DNA from: SAR324 cluster bacterium
GTDB lineage: Bacteria; SAR324; NAC60-12
Length of the DNA stretch: 64,000 bases
Assembly (NCBI GenBank): GCA_015231885.1
Contig: JADGAT010000006.1
Location: 31,309 to 95,308 of the forward strand
Reading direction: 5' to 3'
The translations under genes and the position numbers were made by a program. How positions within the stretch are numbered: position 1 is the stretch's first letter; every line of letters begins with the position of its first letter. Below the pieces are notes generated by a model that saw nothing but the letters and a program-made list of their open reading frames with translations, searched no databases and was not told the origin of the DNA. This document shows, piece by piece, positions 47,546 through 56,968 of this stretch.

Positions 47546-47755
47546 TTATGAAGCACGTTTATAGCGTCTATTGAATTTCTCAATACGCCCTGCAGTATCA
47601 ATCATTGTACGCTCTTTTCCACTAAAAAACGGGTGGCATTTTGAACAAATTTCTACACGCAGTTCTTCTCCTAAAGTCGATTGTGTTTCAAGCACATGGC
47701 CACAATTACAGCGAAAGGTGGTCATCGTATAAGTAGGGTGAATATCACTTTTCAT
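47546..47755 (-). CDS. rpmE: 50S ribosomal protein L31, zinc-binding type
   Basis: The 69-residue product begins KSDIHPTY, has CNCGH and [21 protein letters not shown]. The four Cys residues mark the zinc-containing L31 type. It sits between rho (76 bases upstream) and prfA, a common rho-rpmE-prfA order. Confidence 0.97.
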   Translation of the reverse strand: MKSDIHPTYTMTTFRCNCGHVLETQSTLGEELRVEICSKCHPFFSGKERTMIDTAGRIEKFNRRYKRAS

Positions 47756-47831
47756 AATAGTCCTTGCTTCAAATAAAAATAATTTTCATCCAAAGATAAA
47801 AGGTAAATTATTTAGAATAGTACAGAAAATA

Positions 47832-49172
47832 TTATTTGTCCATCATATCTAAGAAATTTTCATTAGAATCAAACTTAAACAGTTTTTCCTGCATAAATTC
47901 CATTGACTCAACAGGACTGAGTGACGAGAGAACCTTACGCAACACCCAAATACGATCCAGATCTTTTTTAGGGGTCAACAGTTCTTCTTTTCGGGTTCCA
48001 GATTTGTTGATATCAATTGCTGGAAAAATACGTTTTTCAACCAGCTTACGATCCAGCACCAATTCCATATTGCCAGTACCTTTGAACTCTTCAAAAATAA
48101 CTTCGTCCATGCGGCTTCCTGTATCAATCAATGCGGTTGCAACAATAGTAAGCGAACCGCCTTCTTCTATATTCCGAGCCGCACCAAAAAAACGCTTAGG
48201 TTTTTGCAGCGCATTGGAATCAACGCCTCCAGACAGAATTTTCCCGCTGGGAGGTACGACCGAATTGTAAGCCCGTGCCAGTCGAGTCAGCGAGTCCAGC
48301 AAAATCACAACATCTCTTTTATGCTCTACCAGTCGTTTCGCTTTTTCAATGACCATCTCGGCCACTTGCACGTGTCGTGTTGCAGGTTCATCAAAGGTCG
48401 AACTAATAACTTCTCCCTTGACAGAGCGCACCATATCTGTCACCTCTTCCGGTCGCTCATCTATCAGTAATACAATCAAATCTACTTCAGGATGATTGTG
48501 GGAGATACTGTTGGCAACGGCTTGCAGGATCATTGTTTTGCCAGTACGTGGAGGCGCGACAATCAAACTACGTTGACCTTTACCAATCGGTACTACCAAA
48601 TCAATCACTCGGGAAGTGAGATGTTCCTTTCCAGATTCCAAAGTGAGCCGTTCTTCTGGATAAAGAGGGGTGAGATTATCAAATAAAATTTTATCTTTTG
48701 AAAGTTCAGGCGTTTCAAAATTCAAACTTTCGACTTTGAGTAATGCATAATAACGCTCACTATCTTTTGGAGGGCGGATTTGTCCGGAAATAGTATCTCC
48801 TGTCCGCATATTAAAACGGCGAATTTGTGAGGGAGAGACATAAATATCATCAGGGCCTGGGAGGTAATTATAGTCAGGAGCTCTCAAAAACCCAAACCCA
48901 TCCGGCAATGTTTCCAACACTCCTTCTCCATAGATAATACCATTTTGTTTGGTCTGTGATTGCAACAACGCAAAAATCAACTCTTGACGCCGCATACTGC
49001 TCGCATTTTCAATATTGTATTCTCGCGCCACTTTAATCAACTCTGCAATTTCCTTTCGTTTCAACTCTACTAAATTGAGAGTGGGAACATCGGTATTTTG
49101 CTTTTTATGAGAGTCAGAATTGGATTGAGAACGTGATCCGTGATAACGACGAGCCGCTGCTTGATTTTTCAT
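47832..49172 (-). CDS. rho: Transcription termination factor Rho
   Basis: From the ATG at 49172 the product has 446 residues. A basic Ser/Asn/Gln-rich lead (about 1-30) precedes the Rho N-terminal domain ([20 protein letters not shown]), the RNA-binding cold-shock-like domain ([22 protein letters not shown] near 90-110), Walker A APPRTGKT (near 210) and [16 protein letters not shown]. It is the hexameric RNA helicase for factor-dependent termination. The frame is open further to 49286, but that extension is hydrophobic and not Rho-like. No good ribosome site precedes the chosen ATG. Confidence 0.95.
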   Translation of the reverse strand: MKNQAAARRYHGSRSQSNSDSHKKQNTDVPTLNLVELKRKEIAELIKVAREYNIENASSMRRQELIFALLQSQTKQNGIIYGEGVLETLPDGFGFLRAPDYNYLPGPDDIYVSPSQIRRFNMRTGDTISGQIRPPKDSERYYALLKVESLNFETPELSKDKILFDNLTPLYPEERLTLESGKEHLTSRVIDLVVPIGKGQRSLIVAPPRTGKTMILQAVANSISHNHPEVDLIVLLIDERPEEVTDMVRSVKGEVISSTFDEPATRHVQVAEMVIEKAKRLVEHKRDVVILLDSLTRLARAYNSVVPPSGKILSGGVDSNALQKPKRFFGAARNIEEGGSLTIVATALIDTGSRMDEVIFEEFKGTGNMELVLDRKLVEKRIFPAIDINKSGTRKEELLTPKKDLDRIWVLRKVLSSLSPVESMEFMQEKLFKFDSNENFLDMMDK

Positions 49173-49636
49173 AGATTTTTTTGAGAATAAATGATGATTA
49201 AAAATAAGGGTAAAAGGGGCAATAGTGATGAAATGTATACAAATAAAAATACTGCGGAAATCCGAATCCGAACATTCTACAAGCAATTAAAGCACAAAAC
49301 CGACCAAATAAGACATGTTTTCGCTCAAGTGTTCAGCACTTATCGGTCTATGATAAAATGTTAAATATGTGATGACTAAAGTTTTTTAATTAAGAGAATC
49401 ATAATTGAGCAGGAAATAGAAGCTGAAATAAATTACTATTTTAAAACTATGTTGTCATACAACGAATATTCCACACAATTTGGCCAAAAACGGCTTTGTT
49501 AAGGTGATCAGGATTTTTCAGATATAAAAGTGGCAGGATAGTTGAAGTTTCCCCATAATGCTTGAATCACCCGAGAACTGTCAAGTATTTTTTTTGATTA
49601 ATACTTTTTGTGCTTCTGAAATAATTTACCTTAAAA
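49173..49636. other. Long AT-rich gap upstream of rho
   Basis: About 460 bases with no convincing gene. It should hold the rho promoter and leader; a long leader suits the known self-regulation of rho, though no specific element is visible. A short CTTGA/TCAAG stem followed by TATTTTTTTT (about 49572-49599, plus strand) could be a weak terminator. Confidence 0.4.
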
Positions 49637-49966
49637 TTATTCTTCTGTGTCATCGTTTACCAGAACAGGTTCAATTTTCATCACCGTACTTCCTTTTTTA
49701 ACCCATAATTTAACTTTTTCAACAGTCACTCCGTCAGGCCCTGTCTCGCTAGGCAGCTCCTCGGCATGCATGATGTCATCGACACGCACTTCATAAGCAA
49801 TACTATGCCTGCGCAGAAGGCTACTGAGCAGAAGAACAACATTAGGATTATAATGATGACGAAGTATACCAGAAAACGGGCGAGCCTCCTGATCCAAGTT
49901 TCCCTCTCCTCGATATTTCTGCAATTCGTAAAATTTTCCTTCTTCAAGCAGCTTGATATCAGTCAT
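49637..49966 (-). CDS. Unknown small protein downstream of ilvC
   Basis: The 109-residue product (LLEEGKFYELQKYRGEGNL, YNPNVVLLLSSLLRRHSIAYEVR, VKLWVKKGSTVMKIEPVL) is soluble and acidic. GGAGAATGA precedes the ATG. No family was recognised. It follows ilvC by 78 bases, separated by a 12-bp hairpin, and may be transcribed with it. Confidence 0.65.
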   Translation of the reverse strand: MTDIKLLEEGKFYELQKYRGEGNLDQEARPFSGILRHHYNPNVVLLLSSLLRRHSIAYEVRVDDIMHAEELPSETGPDGVTVEKVKLWVKKGSTVMKIEPVLVNDDTEE

Positions 49967-49985
49967 TCATTCTCCATGATGGATC

Positions 49986-50017
49986 CCATAGTGCAAACTC
50001 TCCTATTTGCACTATGG
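49986..50017 (-). promoter_or_regulatory. 12-bp intercistronic hairpin after ilvC
   Basis: CCATAGTGCAAA and TTTGCACTATGG form a perfect 12-bp stem with an eight-base loop between ilvC and the next gene. No T run follows on the minus strand, so stabilisation or partial termination are both possible. Confidence 0.6.
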
Positions 50018-50044
50018 TTTGTGATGCTTTTGAAAAAACAAATC

Positions 50045-51100
50045 TTATTGATCAATATTTTCTGGCCGAAGCTGTCGTAAGATCTTTCCTGCTTGCCACA
50101 TTTCCTGATTTCTGACGTCTTCTAATTCTTTTTCTAATTTTTCTCGATAGTCTGCTTGAGAATTGGATTCAATCGCAATTCTTGCTTCTTCACCGCTGAT
50201 GACACGCTGATAGCAATCTTCAATAACCGGTTTGATTGCATCACGAAAACGCGGTGCCCAGTCCAGTGCGCCACGTTGAGCGGTGGTTGAGCAATTAGCA
50301 TACATCCAGTCCATGCCTTTTTCTGCTACTAATGGATAAAGACTTTGTAATGCTTCCTCAATGGTCTCATTGTAAGCTTCTGAGGCAGAGTGGCCGTGTT
50401 CTCGCAGGACTTCATACTGGGCAAGAAAAGCTCCCTGCAGCATTCCCATTAAAACGCAGCGTTCTCCCGTCAGATCACTATGAACTTCCTCTGCAAACGT
50501 AGTTTCAAATAAATGTCCTGAACCAATTGCAAAAGCCGTGGCAACACAGCGGTCTTTGGCTCGACCTGTATAATCTTGATGCACAGCCCAGGAAGAATTG
50601 ATGCCTCGGCCTGCCTCAAAATGTGTTCGCACCGTCAAGCCACTCCCTTTAGGAGCAACCAAGATCACATCAACATTTTCAGGAGGAATAATATGAGTAT
50701 CTTCATGAAACACAATACCAAAGCCATGAGAAAAATAAAGGGCATTGCCCTCATCCAGGTTTTCTTTGATTGTTGGCCACAAAGCAATCTGCCCTGCATC
50801 GGATAATAAAAACTGGAGAATCGTTCCGCGCTTTGCGGCTTCTTCAATACTGAAAAGATTTTCTCCGACAACCCATCCATCGGCAAGGGCTTTTTCACCG
50901 CTGTTGTCATGTTCCATATTGATGCCAACGATCACATTCAATCCCTGGTCTCTCATATTCAGACTCTGTCCTCTACCTTGAGGTCCATACCCCAAAACAG
51001 CTGTGACTTCTTTGTCTAAGATCTCTCGACATTTTTCGATGGGGTAGTCGGAACGTTCAATAATAGTTTCTTTTTGCCCACTTATTTCAATTGTTTTCAT
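50045..51100 (-). CDS. ilvC: Ketol-acid reductoisomerase
   Basis: The 351-residue product converts acetolactate or acetohydroxybutyrate to the dihydroxy acid in Val, Leu and Ile synthesis. It has the NADPH motif VLGYGPQGRGQSLNMRDQG (about 35-53), LAPKGSG-type segment VILVAPKGSGLTVR, and acidic metal ligands in HSDLTGERCVLMG and ...EALQSLYPLV. The GYGPQGRGQSLN form and an insert around NMEHDNSGEKAL resemble the KARI type seen in fungi and Bacteroidetes rather than the enterobacterial long form. AAAGGAG precedes the ATG. Confidence 0.93.
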   Translation of the reverse strand: MKTIEISGQKETIIERSDYPIEKCREILDKEVTAVLGYGPQGRGQSLNMRDQGLNVIVGINMEHDNSGEKALADGWVVGENLFSIEEAAKRGTILQFLLSDAGQIALWPTIKENLDEGNALYFSHGFGIVFHEDTHIIPPENVDVILVAPKGSGLTVRTHFEAGRGINSSWAVHQDYTGRAKDRCVATAFAIGSGHLFETTFAEEVHSDLTGERCVLMGMLQGAFLAQYEVLREHGHSASEAYNETIEEALQSLYPLVAEKGMDWMYANCSTTAQRGALDWAPRFRDAIKPVIEDCYQRVISGEEARIAIESNSQADYREKLEKELEDVRNQEMWQAGKILRQLRPENIDQ

Positions 51101-51404
51101 GCAATTTCTCCTTTAAATGATCTTTTACAAAGGCACATTATCCCATCTGGCCTGTTGTATATATTTTTTAGATTTCGGAAATGTTTTGGGGATTCGTAAT
51201 GGTTGGGTTTTGTGTATGCTTGATCTGCATTTTCATTTTTTAAATACAACAAATAAATTTGTTAACCGTTTGTATATTATAATGCAGATAGCATCAAGTC
51301 TAGAAAACTTTCTCTCATAAAAATAGAAAATTTTATCCACATTTTCTACACGTTCACATCATTTAAAATACAGTCGCCTATAGTGGATCCCATGGCCTTT
51401 CTAT
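51101..51404. other. AT-rich intergenic region between ilvC and STAS gene
   Basis: About 300 bases containing the ilvC promoter region on the minus strand. No frame, RNA gene, leader-peptide run of branched-chain codons or repeat was recognised. Confidence 0.5.
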
Positions 51405-51746
51405 TCAATTATTAATCGAGGTCAATGCTTCTTGTTCTGTATTATAAACAGGAATGATCAGATGCAAGCGAGCGGATTTAAGGTCGTTCAAAATTAGCTC
51501 TGATGGCTGACAAATGGAAAAACCTATTTCGCTTGCTTTGGTCTTCTTGATCCAGAATATCACCATTCCTAACCCGGAAGAGTCAATCCTGGTAGTTTGG
51601 TGGAGATTGAATATGAATGCTTTAATAACACCACCATCCAGTAATTCAGTCGCATACCCTTTCAGTTGCGCTGCTTGATTGCCAACAAAATCTCCATTAA
51701 TGCTAATAATGCAGATATTACCCTCAGTGCGATGTGACAATTTCAC
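51405..51746 (-). CDS. STAS-domain protein (anti-sigma factor antagonist-like)
   Basis: The 113-residue product is one STAS domain: ICIISINGDFVG, then IDSSGLGMVIFW, with the Ser of DSSGLG at the position phosphorylated in SpoIIAA-type proteins. Such proteins relieve a kinase/anti-sigma factor or act in signalling complexes. It is eight bases after a second STAS gene of the same length and start (MKLSH), so the two arose by tandem duplication. No serine kinase (RsbW-like) gene is adjacent. Confidence 0.85.
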   Translation of the reverse strand: MKLSHRTEGNICIISINGDFVGNQAAQLKGYATELLDGGVIKAFIFNLHQTTRIDSSGLGMVIFWIKKTKASEIGFSICQPSELILNDLKSARLHLIIPVYNTEQEALTSINN

Positions 51747-51753
51747 AACCCTC

Positions 51754-52095
51754 CTATTGCGTATAATTGGCTAATGCTTCTTCTTTTGTTTCATAGATAG
51801 GGATCATTTGATCCAAACAGGTAATTTGAAAAGATTCCAGTACCTCCCTTGTCAATGAAAATAAACCAAAGCCAATTTGCGCCTGTTGAAGCTTTTTAAA
51901 CACATTGACAATCACTCCTATACCAAATGAATCTAAAAACATGATTCTTTCGAGATTGACTAGAACAGCTTGCACTTCTTTCTTTTGTACCAATTCAAAA
52001 ACACTCGTCTCAAAAGAAAGTACTGCATCCCCCAGCAGTTCCCCCTCTATTGTGATAATATTAACTTTACCTTCAATATGGTGTGATAGCTTCAT
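51754..52095 (-). CDS. STAS-domain protein, tandem paralog
   Basis: The 113-residue product has the same frame of motifs as the following gene (VNIITIEGELLG, FLDSFGIGVIVNVF, and a conserved ending MIPIYETKEEALANY). Here the motif is DSFGIG, keeping the first Ser but replacing the second by Phe. The pair may bind different partners. It is the first gene of the two-gene unit. Confidence 0.85.
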   Translation of the reverse strand: MKLSHHIEGKVNIITIEGELLGDAVLSFETSVFELVQKKEVQAVLVNLERIMFLDSFGIGVIVNVFKKLQQAQIGFGLFSLTREVLESFQITCLDQMIPIYETKEEALANYTQ

Positions 52096-52293
52096 GCGCT
52101 TTCCCTCAATTTGTGTAGAATTTTTGTTTTACACAGTGGTTCCCTGCAGAATCATCATGGACTTTTCAACATCTTCCATTGATTGTCAATTCATTGTTCT
52201 TTTTAACACGATTTTATTAAAAAACACAACCACACCAGGGACCTTTTTCCAAATAGAGCTTCAAAAATGAAACTGAACACCATGGAAGCAGGA

Positions 52294-53853
52294 TTAAAAT
52301 TTTTCTATTTTTTTAACGGCATCTGCCAATTCTTCCGCCGTTTCGAAGGAAAGTACATTATCCATACCTTTCCATTGTAAATTCAGACCTTTCGTACCAA
52401 AGTCTATTTGTCCAACAACTTGATTTTTCGTATCCCTCAACAATAATGAATAGCCAGGCTGGCCCTTGTTTTCAATCATAAATGAAACCTCATACTGCAA
52501 TAACTCATTTTGCAGTACTTTCACTGTTTCTAACATCTGCTGATAATGCTCTGCAATTGTATCTAGCAGGTTTTTCAATTCCTCGAGTGAGTCATATCGG
52601 ACCGAATCTTCAGCAGAAACCAAATAGGCTGTACCCTCATCGGCAACCAAGATCAACGGCTGTTGCAGATCCTTGACCATTTTTTTCAACAATTCTTTTG
52701 GAACTGTTTCTGCATCTAACATTTGTTTTAGGTTGTCATCAACAGAATACACCGCCATATCGATCTTGCTCATCTTTAGCATCTGCAGCAGCTGTCCTTC
52801 CGTGTTTTTCACGCTCCCTGCTGCCGTATTAACTCTCGGAGGAGCAAATTGTTTTGAAAACACACCTGGACGCTTAAAGTCAGAAGTGGACTCTGCCTGG
52901 ATCCCGTTAGAAACAGGAGGAGGTTGGGAAAGTTGACTCAAAACCCCAAGGCATAACACAATCAAGCCTACCAGTAACCACAACAGTTTTTTATTTTTTT
53001 TAGGCGGCTCCTTTTTATATTTCAAATTGTTTTTTTTTGGCGCTGCAGGAGAGGAGTTGATATTTGGAGGAGGCGGAGTTATTTGTTTTACTATAATCGG
53101 ACCAGCACCGTAAAACGGTTGAAGCTTTTGAGCCAATTGTTCATTTCTTTTTTGAGCCAACTGGATTTTTTCCAGCAGCTCAAAACCTTCCATCCCTCTT
53201 GCCAGATCCTGCACTTCCTTAACCAGCAATTGAAAAACAGGATAGTTCGATATATTATTTTGGTCTAAAAAAGAACCCTTCTTTTTTTTTTGAAGTCCTA
53301 ATTCGGCAATCAATGTTTTAAAACTCAACTGTGCGGCTGCCCAACCAGCATGATTGAAAACAGGTGGCTCTTTTATTTTCTTTTCAGCTTCTTCTTCATC
53401 AGAATCCAGTTTCTGAAACTCTTTCCAGTCTTGCTGGTAAGAATTCCAATAGACTCCCATTTCACGATATACCGTTTTGAGCCGATCGAACAGAGGCAAC
53501 AATAACTTTTCCAATTCTGCATCTTCTGATTGTATTTGGGTTAAGTATTTCTGTATACGTTTGAGCTGAGTCCAATCATTTTTTATCTGTGCCGGCATCT
53601 TTTGCCAATCTTCTCCTTTTAGGGGATGACGGGTATTTTCCAGAGTAGGAGCAACCAGCAATTTCAACGTCATCATCTCCACAAAAATTGCATTCAAATC
53701 CAGTATTTCTTCACCTTTAGAGAAAATATCAACCCGTTGCTCTATTTCTTGCCAAACAACATCCAGCTCAGATGGTTTTCCTTCAGCATTTATCAGCTGT
53801 AAAAAAGTGTCGAACCCATCACCACTCAAGGCACGTATTTCGGTAATACTCAT
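52294..53853 (-). CDS. Single-pass membrane protein of unknown function
   Basis: The 519-residue product has a long helical cytoplasmic part (about 1-270), a Pro/Asn/Lys-rich stretch, one membrane helix (LLWLLVGLIVLCLGVLSQL near 288-306), and an outer part with VQDLQQPLILVADEGTAYLVSAEDSV-like beta/alpha character and a helical tail. The orientation is inferred from the Lys-rich flank on the N-terminal side. No family was recognised. It lies on the same strand as the STAS pair, 198 bases before it. Confidence 0.7.
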   Translation of the reverse strand: MSITEIRALSGDGFDTFLQLINAEGKPSELDVVWQEIEQRVDIFSKGEEILDLNAIFVEMMTLKLLVAPTLENTRHPLKGEDWQKMPAQIKNDWTQLKRIQKYLTQIQSEDAELEKLLLPLFDRLKTVYREMGVYWNSYQQDWKEFQKLDSDEEEAEKKIKEPPVFNHAGWAAAQLSFKTLIAELGLQKKKKGSFLDQNNISNYPVFQLLVKEVQDLARGMEGFELLEKIQLAQKRNEQLAQKLQPFYGAGPIIVKQITPPPPNINSSPAAPKKNNLKYKKEPPKKNKKLLWLLVGLIVLCLGVLSQLSQPPPVSNGIQAESTSDFKRPGVFSKQFAPPRVNTAAGSVKNTEGQLLQMLKMSKIDMAVYSVDDNLKQMLDAETVPKELLKKMVKDLQQPLILVADEGTAYLVSAEDSVRYDSLEELKNLLDTIAEHYQQMLETVKVLQNELLQYEVSFMIENKGQPGYSLLLRDTKNQVVGQIDFGTKGLNLQWKGMDNVLSFETAEELADAVKKIEKF

Positions 53854-54064
53854 ATTTTTGCTTCAACAAAAAGAAAGAAAAGACATCATATAATATGTAA
53901 ATAAACAGTAATACCACTTTTTGTAAAGCATAGGAATTTGATTTAACAGAAAATTTATCAAAAAGATTGATGCCCCCCTTCAGAAAAGAGACTTGTGCTT
54001 TTATTACGTAGCGAGTTATATGTTAGTATGTAAATTAACTTCCATCTTTCTGTAATAAGTTTAT

Positions 54065-55366
54065 ATGCCCACTCCCGACACTGCCAAGAAAAGTCCCGCA
54101 AAAGCCACTGCTGCTAGCCCTGCGCCAAAGAAAGGAGGAGCAAAAGACAAATCTTCTAAAAAAAAAGACCTCCCCTGTATTGAGTTTAAATTTGAGGCCC
54201 GCTCAAAGCCTGTTGTCGAAAAAACACTGGAACTCGAGGCAAAACGACAAAAATCATTTTTTGGAAAAAAAACAAAAGTAGGTATTGCTGATATTGACAC
54301 ATTGCTCGACAAGCAAGCCTCTTCCAAAGAATTGTCTTCCAACCTGCACCCGTGTATTCTGTATTATAAACAAAACGAAAAAGACGGAGCCCAATTTTTT
54401 GAGACTTTAGGTCGCTTGCTGCTGGAAGCAGCCTCGAAGGAACATACCAATTTTACTCGTCAGAGATACATTCTCTATCAAGCACTCGATGTCTTTTCTA
54501 TGGCAATTCAACTCACCGATAAAAGGATCAGTGTCAGTGCACAGGGAATGATCATGTCAGTTTCCAAAATTTTGTCAGTCGTCAATTCCTCTACATACTA
54601 TATCGAGAAAGAAATTCAAGCCACTATCAATGTCATGGCTAATAAGAAAAAAGATTTAAATGATCTGGAGGGAAGAGATAAAATTATTAAATTGTGCATG
54701 AAAGGGAAACGCTATTATGAAGCATTGTATCAGTTAGCAGAATATGAAAAATTAATGCAGCTGAGGAGCCGTTCCATGTACATCATGAAAGCAGGAGAAA
54801 TTCACTTTCGGCAGGCAACGGTTTTTCAACACATAATCGACTTTTATCTTGGAGTGGCAACCGGGCAGGCTCAAAAAGAACAAGTAGAAGACATGGGTAA
54901 ACTGCGATCATTCATTTATCGCTTCAATATGGACAACTCCAAATTTAAGCTCATCCCGCTTACAGGAGATGGCCCCTTAGCCATCAATAAAACATTGGGA
55001 GGCTTAATCACAGCAGCTAATGTCTATTATGGAAATGCCGGCAGCAATTCCCGGTTTGCGCATCGGCATAAGGCATACTTGTGCATGGCACACAATAATG
55101 TGATCACTGATAAGATAAAAGCTGCCATCGGAAACCTCACTAAAGGCATGGAAACTCTGGCAAAGTCCAATTTGAAAGCAGTTGATAAAGGAAATGAAAA
55201 AATAAAATTTCTGGAGCAGATTATTAAAATATACAATGATCAGGGGGTGCCACGCAAAGCAGAAGAATATGCCGCACAATTACAACCTTTGCGAGAAAGC
55301 GTACGTCAAATGGAAAGTAAAAAACGGGCAGATGATGCAAAAAGAAAAGAGTTGATGGGAAACTGA
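54065..55366 (+). CDS. Unknown helical protein with Lys/Ala/Pro-rich N-terminus (paralog A)
   Basis: The 433-residue product has a disordered basic N-terminus (SPAKATAASPAPKKGGAKDK) followed by an all-helical body and a charged C-terminal coil (RESVRQMESKKRADDAKRK). Segments such as YYKQNEKDGAQFFETLGRLL, KGKRYYEALYQLAEYEKLM and FIYRFNMDNSKFKLIPLTGDG align loosely with the convergent gene at 55371-56714. They are therefore probably distant paralogs. TPR-like packing is inferred. There is no signal peptide. Confidence 0.7.
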   Translation: MPTPDTAKKSPAKATAASPAPKKGGAKDKSSKKKDLPCIEFKFEARSKPVVEKTLELEAKRQKSFFGKKTKVGIADIDTLLDKQASSKELSSNLHPCILYYKQNEKDGAQFFETLGRLLLEAASKEHTNFTRQRYILYQALDVFSMAIQLTDKRISVSAQGMIMSVSKILSVVNSSTYYIEKEIQATINVMANKKKDLNDLEGRDKIIKLCMKGKRYYEALYQLAEYEKLMQLRSRSMYIMKAGEIHFRQATVFQHIIDFYLGVATGQAQKEQVEDMGKLRSFIYRFNMDNSKFKLIPLTGDGPLAINKTLGGLITAANVYYGNAGSNSRFAHRHKAYLCMAHNNVITDKIKAAIGNLTKGMETLAKSNLKAVDKGNEKIKFLEQIIKIYNDQGVPRKAEEYAAQLQPLRESVRQMESKKRADDAKRKELMGN

Positions 55367-55370
55367 GAAA

Positions 55371-56714
55371 TTATATTTTTTTCTTCGTCCCCTTTTCCGC
55401 TTGTTCTTGAAGGTTCTTTTTTCTTTGTTCTTGTTCTTCCCATTCCAGCTGGTCTGATTCCAGTTTATTCTCTTCCTTGACAATAAAGGATTTCAATTTT
55501 TCTTTTTTAGGCCCTGCCGCTAATTTTGGAACCGCTTCACGCATCAGCGTAAGAATGTCTTCCTTGTTTTTAAACATTTCTGGAGAATTTCTTTCTTTGC
55601 CTAATATGAGCAAAGAATCCTGAAGGCGATCCGCTGCTTCGTTGGCTTTTCCCATTTCGGCATAGGTTTTTCCAAGGGTGACCAAAATATCAGAACGTTT
55701 CTTCAGGTTTTTATTTTTCGGAAAGAGCTTTAGGGCTTCTTCATAGTGCTCTACAGCAAATTGTTTAAGGTCTTTATACACTTGTGACACCGTCAATTTA
55801 TTAACCGGACCAGTGATTTCACTAATCTTGTGGCGGGAAGGATTCATGATATCGGCATCACGATTATTTCGGAAAATAAAATTTTGAAGAATCTGTCCGT
55901 TTTTAAATTCTCCTTTAAAATTATAGATATCTTTATACATATCAGCGATATTTAGATGAATCACACAGGTTTTTTCTTTATCTGCTGGTGTTTGCGGTTT
56001 TTTACTTTGGAAATACCCGAGCATGTTTTCATACTGATATAAAACATCAGCATAACATTTTTGTTTCATGTATAAATTTGCCAGCTTGTTTCGTACATTG
56101 ATCGTGGGCAAACCTTCTTTTATCGCACGCTGCAATCCAAGAGTGTGATTGAATATTTGTTTTTCACGGTTCATATGAGGGACAAAGGCCCCAGGCATTT
56201 TAGCCATGATTTGCAGAATCATAAAAGTAGGCAGGTTGTCTACTGCAGAGGGAGAGTACTGAACAATCATTCGTAAACAATCAATGGCTTTGAACATGAG
56301 CACCACTTGTGATCCGGTAGTTTGATCTGTATCCCGTGTACGCTGCAGCAGCATTTGTGTAATACACCTCAAAGACCCGCATACTTCTCGCTCTCCTCTT
56401 TTTAAATAATGCCGCAGATGCTGGTCCAAAGCACCTTCACTGAATGCATTTTTTTTAATCATGGCTTCCAGATGATCCAGGGTCACTTTCAAACTACCAT
56501 ACATGATCAGACCTAGCATCTTTCCCATGATGCCTCGCTCTTTTTCTTCACGCCTGAAGTCGATGCTTCCGATAAACACGCGGTCTTCTTCCTTGAACTT
56601 TTCCGGGATATCCAGCGAATCTTCGACTGCAGCTTTTTTACCACCCTTTTTAGGAGGATCTGCAGCTTTTTTATTATCAGGTGCCGGAGCTTTTTCTTTT
56701 GTTGCCTCTGCCAC
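55371..56714 (-). CDS. Unknown TPR-like protein with Lys/Ala/Pro-rich N-terminus (paralog B)
   Basis: The 447-residue product starts with a basic low-complexity tail (NKKAADPPKKGGKKAAVED), then a helical body with clear TPR-like repeats near 330-375 (VTLGKTYAEMGKANEAADRL), and a Glu/Gln-rich coiled C-terminus ending KKKI. Blocks YLKRGEREVCGSLRCITQML, KQKCYADVLYQYENMLGYF and FIFRNNRDADIMNPSRHKISEITGP match paralog A in order. The genes are tail to tail, four bases apart. Function unknown. Confidence 0.7.
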   Translation of the reverse strand: MAEATKEKAPAPDNKKAADPPKKGGKKAAVEDSLDIPEKFKEEDRVFIGSIDFRREEKERGIMGKMLGLIMYGSLKVTLDHLEAMIKKNAFSEGALDQHLRHYLKRGEREVCGSLRCITQMLLQRTRDTDQTTGSQVVLMFKAIDCLRMIVQYSPSAVDNLPTFMILQIMAKMPGAFVPHMNREKQIFNHTLGLQRAIKEGLPTINVRNKLANLYMKQKCYADVLYQYENMLGYFQSKKPQTPADKEKTCVIHLNIADMYKDIYNFKGEFKNGQILQNFIFRNNRDADIMNPSRHKISEITGPVNKLTVSQVYKDLKQFAVEHYEEALKLFPKNKNLKKRSDILVTLGKTYAEMGKANEAADRLQDSLLILGKERNSPEMFKNKEDILTLMREAVPKLAAGPKKEKLKSFIVKEENKLESDQLEWEEQEQRKKNLQEQAEKGTKKKI

Positions 56715-56968
56715 TTTTACCTTAGTACAATGAACAAAATATAATTTTTAAATTCGATCTTATAATAATCCAGCAAAATATGCACCATTATCTTGAGATG
56801 TTCCACACTTAGCACCTATCACTGCACTTTTTTGGAACATATCACTAGCATTATTAATATTTCAGCTTTCTTTTGTACGATGATGCAGTTTATTCTTGCA
56901 TGGAGAAACAAATTTCGCCAACTTGTCTTACCTGTAACTATTTTTTAATTTATTGCCAGCAAATACAT

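Noticed and set aside
47832..49286. Longer rho product starting at 49286
   Set aside because: The added 38 residues are hydrophobic and unlike any Rho N-terminus; the ATG at 49172 leads straight into a basic tail and the Rho N-domain.
49400..49505. Plus-strand stretch reading EIEAEINYYFKTMLSYNEYS
   Set aside because: It has no start with a ribosome site and is short; an AT-rich random frame is as likely.
52673..52936. 87-codon plus-strand frame opposite the single-pass membrane protein
   Set aside because: Shadow of the 519-residue gene; no ribosome site.
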